From positions 1 through 64,000 of the forward strand of contig NZ_FZNN01000012.1 of assembly GCF_900188035.1 (NCBI RefSeq): a stretch of 64,000 nucleotides of DNA. Reading direction: 5' to 3'. Source of the stretch: Puniceibacterium sediminis (lineage in GTDB: Bacteria; Pseudomonadota; Alphaproteobacteria; Rhodobacterales; Rhodobacteraceae). A program made the position numbers and the translations under genes. Shown here one piece after another: positions 26,808-33,730 of this stretch. The notes below the pieces were generated by a model, which made no database searches, was not told the origin of the DNA, and saw only the letters and a list, made by a program, of their open reading frames with translations. How positions within the stretch are numbered: the stretch's first letter is position 1; each line of letters opens with the position of its first letter.

Positions 26808-28478
26808 TTACCTGTTTGCACGCGCCAGCAGGCCAACCGCAAACAAGCCCACCAGGATCACCAAAATCGCCGGGGGGGCCGCGCCTCCGATGTTTTCAAG
26901 ACTGGCCTGTTCGTGCACCCGTGTCGCCAGCGTATCAAAGTTGAACGGACGCAGCAAAAGCGTCGCGGGCAGTTCCTTGACGCAGTCCACAAACACCAAA
27001 AGCAACGCCGAGGCGACCGAGGAGCGGATCAGCGGATAGTAGACCGCGCTCAGCGTCTGCCCCTGTGTGCGGCCCAGCGACCGCGCCGCAAGCGCGAGAT
27101 TCGGCGACACCCGGCCCATGGCCGCATCCGCCGCCCCCTGCGCGATTGCAAAGAACCGCACGCAGTAGGCCAGCACCAGCGCAAAGGCCGATCCGGTCAG
27201 CACAAGGCCGATGTCATAGCCGCTCACACGTTCGATAAAATCTGCCAGGGTGTGATCGATCCCCGCCAGAGGGATCAGGATGCCGATCCCCAGCACCGCC
27301 CCCGGCGCCGCATAGCCGATGGTCGTGACAGGCAGCAGCAACCGCGGGATCTGACGTCCCGACAGCCGCACGCCGTAGACCAGAAAAATCCCCCCCGCCA
27401 CCGTGATCAGCGCCGCGATCCCGCCCACCGTCAGCGTGTTGCGCATGGCCGCAATCAGCGCTGGATCGTTCCAGCGTGCGCCATTGTCCAGCACATGGCT
27501 CAGCAGCACCCCGACCGGCAGCGCAAAGCCAAACAGAAACGGCAGCGCGCAGATCACCATGGTCGCGATACCGGCGAACCCTGGCAACCGCCGACGCGGG
27601 ACCGGGCGATGACGCGACGACAGGTTAAAGAACCGCATCCGCCGACGGCTCGACTTTTCCAGCGTGACCAGCAGGATCACCAGTACCAGCACGACACAGG
27701 CAATCTGCGCCGCGCCGCCCGCATTGCCACCTTGCAGCCAGACGCTGAAGATACCCGTGGTCAGGGTCTGCACGGCAAAGTAGTCGACGGTGCCGAAATC
27801 GTTCACCGCTTCCATCATCACGATGGCAACACCTGCGGCAATCGCCGGACGGGCCAAAGGCAGGCCAACGCGATAGAACCGCCCCCATGCGCCTGCCCCC
27901 AGCGACTGGGCCACCTCTTCGGCGCTGCCGGACTGTTCACGGAACGCGGCCCGGGCCAGCAGATAGACATATGGGAAAAGCGATGCCGCCAACACCAGAA
28001 CCGCCGCCCCCATCGATCGGATCTCGGGGAACCAGTAGTCCCGCGCCGAGGACCAGCCAAAGACATCGCGCAGGGCGGTCTGCACCGGTCCGGCATATTC
28101 CAGAAAATCGACCAGGGCGTAGGCGCCCATGTAGCCGGGGATCGCCAGCGGCAAAAGCAGCAGCCATTCCAGCCAGCGCCGCCCCGGGAATTCATACCGG
28201 CAGATCATCCAGGCGGTACCGGTGCCGACCACCGCCGACAACAGCCCGACCAGGGACATCAGGATGGCCGTGGTTTTCACATAGCGCGGCAGGGTGGTTG
28301 AAATCAGGTGCGGCCAGATGTTGTCCGACGGGAACAGCGCGATCCAGACCACCGCAAGGATCGGCCCGACGACGATGGCGGCAATTACAATAGCGCCAAT
28401 CGACCAGGGGCTGGGGCAAAATCTGGCAAGACGCCGCAGCAACGTCGCCGGGCTGTCAGAGGTGTCGGTCACGGACAT
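26808..28478 (-). CDS. Fe(III)-type ABC transporter permease (two fused halves)
   Basis: 556-residue inner-membrane permease of the FbpB/AfuB family, made of two homologous halves with about twelve helices in total. The EAA-type loops are visible as 'EEVAQSLGAGAWGRFYRVGLPLARPAIAAG' in the first half and 'LALAARSLGRTQGQTLSAVYYPLIRSSVASA' in the second. Family members move ferric iron, or more rarely thiamine or phosphonate, with a periplasmic binding protein and an ATPase. Neither partner is encoded next to it here; the gene stands alone between tRNA-Thr and the gapR region. A 5' partner could lie elsewhere, or the permease could share an ATPase. The ribosome binding site is weak (GGAG twelve bases upstream). 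Confidence 0.85.
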   Translation of the reverse strand: MSVTDTSDSPATLLRRLARFCPSPWSIGAIVIAAIVVGPILAVVWIALFPSDNIWPHLISTTLPRYVKTTAILMSLVGLLSAVVGTGTAWMICRYEFPGRRWLEWLLLLPLAIPGYMGAYALVDFLEYAGPVQTALRDVFGWSSARDYWFPEIRSMGAAVLVLAASLFPYVYLLARAAFREQSGSAEEVAQSLGAGAWGRFYRVGLPLARPAIAAGVAIVMMEAVNDFGTVDYFAVQTLTTGIFSVWLQGGNAGGAAQIACVVLVLVILLVTLEKSSRRRMRFFNLSSRHRPVPRRRLPGFAGIATMVICALPFLFGFALPVGVLLSHVLDNGARWNDPALIAAMRNTLTVGGIAALITVAGGIFLVYGVRLSGRQIPRLLLPVTTIGYAAPGAVLGIGILIPLAGIDHTLADFIERVSGYDIGLVLTGSAFALVLAYCVRFFAIAQGAADAAMGRVSPNLALAARSLGRTQGQTLSAVYYPLIRSSVASALLLVFVDCVKELPATLLLRPFNFDTLATRVHEQASLENIGGAAPPAILVILVGLFAVGLLARANR

Positions 28479-28706
28479 GGGCGGACGGGCTCCGATGCAA
28501 ATACGGGGTCACATGGCATGACAAGCCGTATAGGGCAGCGCGCGCGTTTCAAAAACCCCCCGGTTACCGAGGATCTTTCACACTGGCTCGCAGGGATCGG
28601 GTCGCCGTGGCGATATGGAAACGTAGCGATCCACAGCTTTGCGCGGATCACATCCAAGCCCGACCGCATTCCTGTGCGCCGCCCCCTCGCACAGAGGATG
28701 AACGGC

Positions 28707-28727
28707 GGCGTTCAGCCACTGAACGCC
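28707..28727. repeat. Palindrome GGCGTTCA-N5-TGAACGCC
   Basis: Perfect 8-bp arms, 230 bases upstream of the Fe-type permease start and 83 bases past the gapR stop. Two more GAACG boxes flank it at 28700 and 28731. No T-run follows on either strand, so an operator is at least as likely as a terminator. Confidence 0.35.
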
Positions 28728-28754
28728 AACGAACGGGGACGAGTCCGGGCAAAC

Positions 28755-28803
28755 CCATACGGCAGCCATATCAAAACCATACGGTTTCCATACGCTTACC
28801 ATA
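28755..28803. repeat. Five TATGG boxes at exact 11-bp spacing
   Basis: CCATA (TATGG on the minus strand) begins at 28755, 28766, 28777, 28788 and 28799, so the period is exactly 11 bp in all four intervals. The bases between boxes vary, although three of the four minus-strand spacers end in CG. The array begins seven bases past the gapR stop and lies 280 bases upstream of the permease gene. Confidence 0.7.
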
Positions 28804-28810
28804 TGCCGGT

Positions 28811-29071
28811 TTACGACATGCCAAGCGCTTCCTTGTACATCTCCATCACCGCTTCTTCTTCGGCGATATCGTCAGGCTCACGCTTGCGCAGTGCAATTAC
28901 CTTGCGGATAACCTTGGTGTCGTAACCACGGCCCTTGGCCTCGGCCATGACCTCTTTCTGCTGGTCGGCGATGTCTTTCTTTTCCTGATCAAGCCGTTCA
29001 ATACGCTCGATAAACTGGCGCAATTCATCTGCCGTCACGCGATAGGTTGCATCTGCTTGCTCGTCACTCAT
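28811..29071 (-). CDS. gapR: GapR-family nucleoid-associated protein (DUF2312)
   Basis: 86 residues, the full family length. The N-terminal long helix 'TADELRQFIERIERLDQEKKDIADQQKEVMAEAKGRGYDTKVIRKVIALRK' is the DUF2312/GapR signature. In alphaproteobacteria GapR clamps overtwisted, AT-rich DNA ahead of replication and transcription forks and stimulates gyrase and topoisomerase IV. Start at 29071 is fixed by AGGAGA eight bases upstream; the longer frame from 29149 has no such site. Transcribed alone, leftward, divergent from the small membrane protein at 29192. The phased TATGG array begins directly after its stop codon, which is unusual. Confidence 0.93.
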   Translation of the reverse strand: MSDEQADATYRVTADELRQFIERIERLDQEKKDIADQQKEVMAEAKGRGYDTKVIRKVIALRKREPDDIAEEEAVMEMYKEALGMS

Positions 29072-29191
29072 CTGCTCTCTCCTGGGCGATTGGCCCTCTC
29101 GATAGCGCGGCCCGCCCACCCCATCAAGGGGTTGCGGCAGCACCGGCAATGAATTACCGCGCGCATGTATAACGGGATGAAAGGCAGTCTG

Positions 29192-29407
29192 ATGGATGTT
29201 CTGATCTGGACGGGTGCAGCACTTTCGGTGCTGGGACTTGTCGGACTAATGTGGTGCATCGTCAAAGTCGCCCGCGCCCGCCGCGCCGGGCTGTCGGATG
29301 ACGAGTTGCGCGCCGCCGTGCATCGGGTGCTCCCTTACAATTTCGGCGCGCTTGGCCTGTCGGTCATCGGGTTGATGATGGTCATTCTTGGGATATTCCT
29401 AGGCTAA
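29192..29407 (+). CDS. Small two-helix membrane protein
   Basis: 71 residues, no known function. There are two transmembrane helices (about 4-26, 'LIWTGAALSVLGLVGLMWCIV', and 47-69, 'FGALGLSVIGLMMVILGIFLG'). They are joined by a basic loop and an amphipathic helix 'LSDDELRAAVHRVLPYN'. In-frame ATGs exist at 29165 and 29177; I prefer 29192, which has AAAGG nine bases upstream and starts right at helix 1. Divergent from gapR. The sequence looks conserved-hypothetical rather than spurious because the hydrophobic pattern is regular. Confidence 0.65.
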   Translation: MDVLIWTGAALSVLGLVGLMWCIVKVARARRAGLSDDELRAAVHRVLPYNFGALGLSVIGLMMVILGIFLG

Positions 29408-29589
29408 CGCCTGACGTGCAGCCACGCCCATGCCAGATTCCCGCCTGACAAGCGGGGGCGCATCCGGACCAAAGCCTGCGGTATTTGCGTTGACAGGTGC
29501 CCCGTCCCAAACGCCGCAAGCCGTCTTATATCGAAAGCGACCGCCATTCACCCGGCCCTTAAATGCCCCGCCTTGATGCCACAACCCGC

Positions 29590-29802
29590 TCAGATGGGCA
29601 TGTTGTCGAAAAAATCTTCCGCCTCTTCCTGGCTCTGTTGCCTGTGGCGTCCGACAGTGCTGCGCGGAACGGATCCATTGAAACCGAGTGTCAGAACCAT
29701 CCGTTCCAACCGGGAAATCATGTCCTTGCGCGTGTCGGCATCGACCTCCGAAATATCGTTTTCAAGTGCGTCAATCCGGCGCTTCAGGGTCTGTTTGGTC
29801 AT
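29590..29802 (-). CDS. Small coiled-coil protein, 70 residues
   Basis: Unrecognised cytosolic protein. A strong GGGAGG eight bases before the ATG at 29802 supports it. The first 35 residues form a heptad-like helix ('LKRRIDALENDISEVDADTRKDMISRLERMVLTL'), followed by a polar, probably disordered tail ending 'EEAEDFFDNMPI'. No DNA-binding or metal motif is visible. It stands alone between the small membrane protein (convergent) and the sulfur operon (divergent). Confidence 0.6.
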   Translation of the reverse strand: MTKQTLKRRIDALENDISEVDADTRKDMISRLERMVLTLGFNGSVPRSTVGRHRQQSQEEAEDFFDNMPI

Positions 29803-30114
29803 GATAATGCCTCCCTATGGTATGTCGTTCTCACTGGTTCAGTGCCGATAGACCTGTTGCCCACCGATCTACACGTCAAGCTGCCGGTACACCTCTTGCC
29901 CGCGCGGATCGCGCGGCTTTGAAATGGAATCGGCGTGGAAACCGGTATGCGCCCTCTCCTGCGGGCACACGCCCTTAACGTGTGTACCACGATGCGACGT
30001 CATAGCGAGTCGATCAAGACTTTCGTCGCGGTTTTTGCTTCAAATGATCAGAATTGTGTCAGATCGCCTGTGCCACCAGCCGAAATATTAACGGGCGACG
30101 CGAAAAGTGCTTGA

Positions 30115-30140
30115 AACACATTCAATTTTCATTATGTGTT
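30115..30140 (+). promoter_or_regulatory. Inverted repeat AACACAT-N12-ATGTGTT before the sulfur operon
   Basis: Perfect 7-bp arms ending 22 bases before the blh start. The position suits an operator for a persulfide-responsive repressor (BigR/SqrR type), but the sequence does not obviously match their published boxes, so the regulator is uncertain. The remaining bases of the 360-base gap 29803-30162 hold nothing else I can name. Confidence 0.4.
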
Positions 30141-30162
30141 GACGGAATTAGGAGTGTTGAAC

Positions 30163-31026
30163 ATGAAACCAGACGTAACAGGCTTTTTCGACGACGCGAC
30201 GAACACAATTTCCTATGTCGTGAAAGACCCGGAAGGCAGCGCATGCGCGATCATCGATTCCGTTCTGGACTTTGATCATGCCTCTGGTCGCACCGACACC
30301 CGCTCGGCGGACAGGATTATTGCATACGTACAGGATCACAACCTTGACGTGCAGTGGCTGCTGGAAACCCACGTACACGCGGATCATCTTTCGGCCGCCC
30401 CCTACATTCAGGAAAAGGTCGGTGGCAAGATCGGTATCGGCGACCGCATCACCGTGGTGCAGGAAACCTTTGGCAAGGTCTTCAACGAAGGTACTGAATT
30501 CCAGCGCGACGGGTCACAATTCGACGCCCTGTTCAAGGAAGGCGACAGCCTGCACATCGGCCAGCTTCGGGGCGACGTTCTGCACACACCGGGCCATACA
30601 CCGGCATGCCTGACCTACGTCATCGGCGACGCGGCCTTTGTGGGCGACACGCTTTTCATGCCGGACTTCGGCACCGCACGCTGCGACTTTCCGGGGGGAT
30701 CCCCGACCACCCTCTATGAGTCTGTGCAAAAGATCCTGTCACTGCCCGACGCAACCCGTATCTTTGTCGGTCACGACTACAAGGCACCGGGGCGCGATGA
30801 CTACGCTTGGGAAACCACTGTTGCGGCGGAAAAGGCCAGCAACGTGCACGTCGGCGCGGGCCGCGGTCTGGACGATTTCGTGGCAATGCGAAGCGCCCGC
30901 GACGCACAGTTGGGCATGCCGAAACTGATTATCCCGTCGTTGCAGGTGAATATGCGCGCGGGCCACATGCCGGATGCGGATGCGCAGGGGAACGTCTTCC
31001 TCAAGGTGCCAATAAACAAACTGTAA
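30163..31026 (+). CDS. blh: Persulfide dioxygenase-type metallo-beta-lactamase-fold protein
   Basis: 287 residues. Metallo-hydrolase fold with 'THVHADH' (HxHxDH), 'HTPGHTP', 'VGDTLFMPDFGTARCDFPGG' and 'VGHDY', the ligand set of ETHE1/SdoA/Blh enzymes that carry a mononuclear iron and oxidise glutathione persulfide to sulfite. Start at 30163 is fixed by AGGAG upstream; an in-frame TTG at 30136 lies inside the operator-like repeat. It leads a four-gene operon with two YeeE-type transporters and a DUF442 sulfurtransferase, the classic bigR-regulon gene set minus the regulator itself. Role: detoxification of sulfide-derived persulfides. Confidence 0.88.
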   Translation: MKPDVTGFFDDATNTISYVVKDPEGSACAIIDSVLDFDHASGRTDTRSADRIIAYVQDHNLDVQWLLETHVHADHLSAAPYIQEKVGGKIGIGDRITVVQETFGKVFNEGTEFQRDGSQFDALFKEGDSLHIGQLRGDVLHTPGHTPACLTYVIGDAAFVGDTLFMPDFGTARCDFPGGSPTTLYESVQKILSLPDATRIFVGHDYKAPGRDDYAWETTVAAEKASNVHVGAGRGLDDFVAMRSARDAQLGMPKLIIPSLQVNMRAGHMPDADAQGNVFLKVPINKL

Positions 31027-31050
31027 GCCTGCGGGCTTTGAGGAGTGATC

Positions 31051-31476
31051 ATGGAAATGGACTGGATCCGTGGCCTGCTGGGCGGGCTACTTATCGGCAC
31101 GGGCGGCGCGGTTTACCTGCTCGCCAACGGGCGGGTCATGGGGGCAAGCGGCATCATCGGCGGAATGATCGACGGCACGGGGCGCAATACCGCCGCGGAA
31201 CGGCTGAGTTTTCTGGCCGGGGTGATCGCCCTGCCCCTGCTGCTCACGCTGGCCTTTGGCGGCGTGGCCACCCATATCACCAGCAATCTTGCTGTGCTGG
31301 TCGCGGCGGGGCTGTTGGTCGGTATCGGCACGCGCATCGCCAATGGCTGCACCTCTGGACACGGGGTCTGCGGCATATCTCGGCTTAGCCTGCGCGGCAT
31401 CGTCGCCACCTGTTTCTACATCGGCGCCGGGGGCATCACCGTATTGTTTTTCCGCCACCTGCTGGGAGTGATCTGA
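31051..31476 (+). CDS. pmpA: YeeE/YedE-family transporter half (PmpA-like)
   Basis: 141-residue inner-membrane protein with about four helices. It carries the family Cys signature 'NGCTSGHGVCGISRLS', where the conserved cysteines pass thiosulfate- or sulfide-derived sulfur through the pore. AGGAG five bases before the ATG at 31051. The gene starts 24 bases after blh and ends one base before its partner. Split YeeE halves of this size are known as PmpA/PmpB and are thought to work as a pair. Confidence 0.85.
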   Translation: MEMDWIRGLLGGLLIGTGGAVYLLANGRVMGASGIIGGMIDGTGRNTAAERLSFLAGVIALPLLLTLAFGGVATHITSNLAVLVAAGLLVGIGTRIANGCTSGHGVCGISRLSLRGIVATCFYIGAGGITVLFFRHLLGVI

Positions 31477-31477
31477 T

Positions 31478-31912
31478 ATGCGCAATCTCTTTGCCCTGCT
31501 GGCGGGCAGCCTTTTCGGCGCCGGTCTGCACATATCCGGCATGACAGACACCACCAAGGTGCAAGGCTGGCTGGACATATTCGGCGCCTGGGATCCGACG
31601 CTGGCCTTTGTCATGGGCGGCGCGATCATCCCCATGGCCATCGCATGGCAACTGGCCCGCATACGCAAGTCGCCACTGGTCGGCGGGACCTTTCCACCAC
31701 CCTCGGAACCCCGGATCGGTCGCAATTTGGTCATCGGGTCGGTGCTCTTCGGGATTGGCTGGGGATTGGCGGGCATGTGTCCCGGCCCCGCCATCGCGTC
31801 GATCACTTATGGTGGCCCTGGTGTCATTGTATTCATAGCGGCGATGCTGGCCGGGATGTGGCTCGCGCCAAGGATGCGGTCCTATCTGGACAGCGCCGTT
31901 CCGGCAGAGTAA
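31478..31912 (+). CDS. pmpB: YeeE/YedE-family transporter half (PmpB-like)
   Basis: 144 residues, second half-size YeeE protein, with 'SLFGAGLHISGMTDTTKVQGWLDIFGAWDPTLAFVMGGA' and the single-Cys signature 'GWGLAGMCPGPAI'. About four helices. Tightly spaced after pmpA (one base), so almost certainly translated together with it. Role as for pmpA: movement of reduced sulfur species across the inner membrane, in concert with the persulfide dioxygenase. Confidence 0.85.
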   Translation: MRNLFALLAGSLFGAGLHISGMTDTTKVQGWLDIFGAWDPTLAFVMGGAIIPMAIAWQLARIRKSPLVGGTFPPPSEPRIGRNLVIGSVLFGIGWGLAGMCPGPAIASITYGGPGVIVFIAAMLAGMWLAPRMRSYLDSAVPAE

Positions 31913-31921
31913 TTGAATCAC

Positions 31922-32347
31922 ATGCAAATCCGTCAAATCACACCTAAATACCACGTCTCACCGCAGATCAGCGTCGAGGATGTTCCGGCGATCAAAGACG
32001 CGGGGATCACGACCGTGATCTGCAACCGCCCCGATAGTGAGGTTCCGCCCAGCCATCATGCGACAGCGATCAAAGCCGCCGTGACAGCGGCGGGCCTGCA
32101 GTTCAAGGAATTGCCGCTGACGCACCAGACGATGACTCCGGAAAACATAGGCCAGCATGCGGCATTTATCGAAGGGTCCGAAGGGCCGGTTCTGGCATAT
32201 TGCGCATCAGGCACGCGCAGTTCTGTCGTCTGGGCGCTGGGACAGGTTGGCACGCAGGACACCGATACGATTTTAAGCTCGGTGTCCAAGGCGGGCTACG
32301 ATCTTGAAGGTTTGCGGCCGACACTGGAAAACCTGCGCGAAAGCTGA
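31922..32347 (+). CDS. DUF442/TIGR01244-family sulfurtransferase-like protein
   Basis: 141 residues, last gene of the persulfide operon. The fold is the protein-tyrosine-phosphatase/rhodanese-like DUF442 domain: 'YCASGTRSS' forms the CX5R loop that in this family carries the reactive sulfur or phosphate, and 'PLTHQTMTPENI' is a family block. In many bacteria this domain is fused to the N-terminus of Blh; here it is separate. The ATG at 31922 is used; an in-frame TTG nine bases earlier touches the pmpB stop. Probable role: transfer of sulfane sulfur to or from glutathione. Confidence 0.85.
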   Translation: MQIRQITPKYHVSPQISVEDVPAIKDAGITTVICNRPDSEVPPSHHATAIKAAVTAAGLQFKELPLTHQTMTPENIGQHAAFIEGSEGPVLAYCASGTRSSVVWALGQVGTQDTDTILSSVSKAGYDLEGLRPTLENLRES

Positions 32348-32467
32348 CCGGAGCGCGCTGCGTTTCTGCGGCCTCTTTAGGCTGACCCCCGAGAGGCATC
32401 CGACCGGCTGCAGTGTTGCCTGAACCTCAGGCCGCTCAACGGTTAAGGCGTTGGCGCAGACGGTCGC

Positions 32468-33646
32468 TTATTTGTCATCCCATTCCGTCTCCATCGCGGC
32501 CATTGGGAAATCCTCACCGCCCTCTTCCATAGCGTCGGCATCGAAATCAAAGTCTCCTCCGCCGCCAAATTCCGTGTCGAAATCCAGCGCTGGCAGGTCG
32601 GGCAGATCTTCTTCTGCTTCGGAGAAGTCAAAATCTGCGCCAGGCAGGTCAATTTCCGTTTCGGGCAGATCCATCCCACCGCCAAAACTGAGTTCGCCAA
32701 TATCTTCTTCGGGGGGCGCGGCAAAATCCATCACCGCATCTTCCACATCCGCCTCAGCCTCCAATTGCTGAACACGTTTGATCCCGGGAGGGAGGTTCAG
32801 GCGGATGGCACGAAAGCCGTTCATCTGCCCCAAACGCCCCGCGGCAAGTCTGTGACCCTTTGCAGCCACCAGCTCGGCCTTTTCCAGCGCCTTGTCAGGC
32901 AACTCGATAAGATCACCGGGCCGCAATGCACTGGCCTTGCTCAGCGGCATCCGGATTCGGGCCAGAATCGCCTCGATATGGGCGGGTACAAGCATCATGC
33001 GCGGCTCATGCGGGCCGGGTTCCGACGCGGCCGTCGGATTGGGTGCAATGGAAATCTCGCGCTCGGGCAGCATGATCTGTATTTCGCCCCGGCGTGTCCC
33101 GGTGTCCAAATCCAATGTGACGCGGAAGGCACGGAACGTTGCCGCTTCAAGCAGCAGGCTCGCGGTGCGTGCATCCTCGACAATGGCACCAAAACGAAAT
33201 CCGCTGAGCTGAACAAGATCAGGATGCCCCGCAAGATTAGATTCGAAACGTTCCAGCGTGCCGTCGATCAAGGGTGCCATCATGGCAGCGTCTGTCGGCG
33301 TCAGCGGCCGATCCTCGATCGGCATCCGGGTAACTTTTGAAATGGTCTGAATCTCGATCATGCCGGTCATGATCTCGCGGTCGAAGGAGGCAAGGCCACG
33401 CGCGCCTTCGGGTCCTTCCATGAGAACCAGCAACAGCCCGGGCGCAAGCATCTCGATACACCCGTCCTGATCAAGAACTTCCTGCTGGACCCCTTGGGTG
33501 ACCAGCGCCAATTCCCACAGAACTTCAGATGTCCGGCACAATGCCAGGCGCAAGGCCTTGGCAGGCGACATGGCGCGGGCCTCAAAGGCCCGGCGCGAGG
33601 CGCTGGCCTTCTGGCCCAGAACATCCTGTCTTGCCGCTTCACCCAT
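32468..33646 (-). CDS. FliM/FliN-family (SpoA-domain) protein with acidic tail
   Basis: 392 residues. The SpoA-like domain near 215-295 ('AHIEAILARIRMPLSKASALRPGDLIELPDKALEKAELVAAKGHRLAAGRLGQMNGFRAIRL') is the C-ring fold of flagellar switch and type III secretion sorting proteins. The N-terminal 200 residues resemble a FliM CheC-like middle domain. The last ~95 residues are extremely acidic, with recurring D-F/L-P-(D/E) units ('DLPETEIDLPGADFDFSEAEEDLPDLPALDFD') and no Lys until the final residue. No other flagellar or secretion gene is in the window. It could act in the flagellar switch of this organism encoded elsewhere, or as a standalone scaffold. Start 33646 has only a weak ribosome binding site. 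Confidence 0.65.
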   Translation of the reverse strand: MGEAARQDVLGQKASASRRAFEARAMSPAKALRLALCRTSEVLWELALVTQGVQQEVLDQDGCIEMLAPGLLLVLMEGPEGARGLASFDREIMTGMIEIQTISKVTRMPIEDRPLTPTDAAMMAPLIDGTLERFESNLAGHPDLVQLSGFRFGAIVEDARTASLLLEAATFRAFRVTLDLDTGTRRGEIQIMLPEREISIAPNPTAASEPGPHEPRMMLVPAHIEAILARIRMPLSKASALRPGDLIELPDKALEKAELVAAKGHRLAAGRLGQMNGFRAIRLNLPPGIKRVQQLEAEADVEDAVMDFAAPPEEDIGELSFGGGMDLPETEIDLPGADFDFSEAEEDLPDLPALDFDTEFGGGGDFDFDADAMEEGGEDFPMAAMETEWDDK

Positions 33647-33730
33647 AGTTCAAATTGCCCATTTCCTGGCTGTCTGCCTTCAGGTTTATGCGCAAATTTG
33701 GTTACCAACAGCTTTAACAGAACAACCTAA

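Noticed and set aside
26760-28301. 513-codon rightward open frame opposite the iron-type permease
   Set aside because: Extremely Arg/Gln/His-rich product from the reverse complement of membrane-protein codons; the permease on the other strand is clear.
30115-30140. SqrR or BigR operator
   Set aside because: The arms AACACAT/ATGTGTT do not fit the ATTC-N8-GAAT or AT-rich boxes I know for these repressors, so it was reported as an unassigned repeat only.
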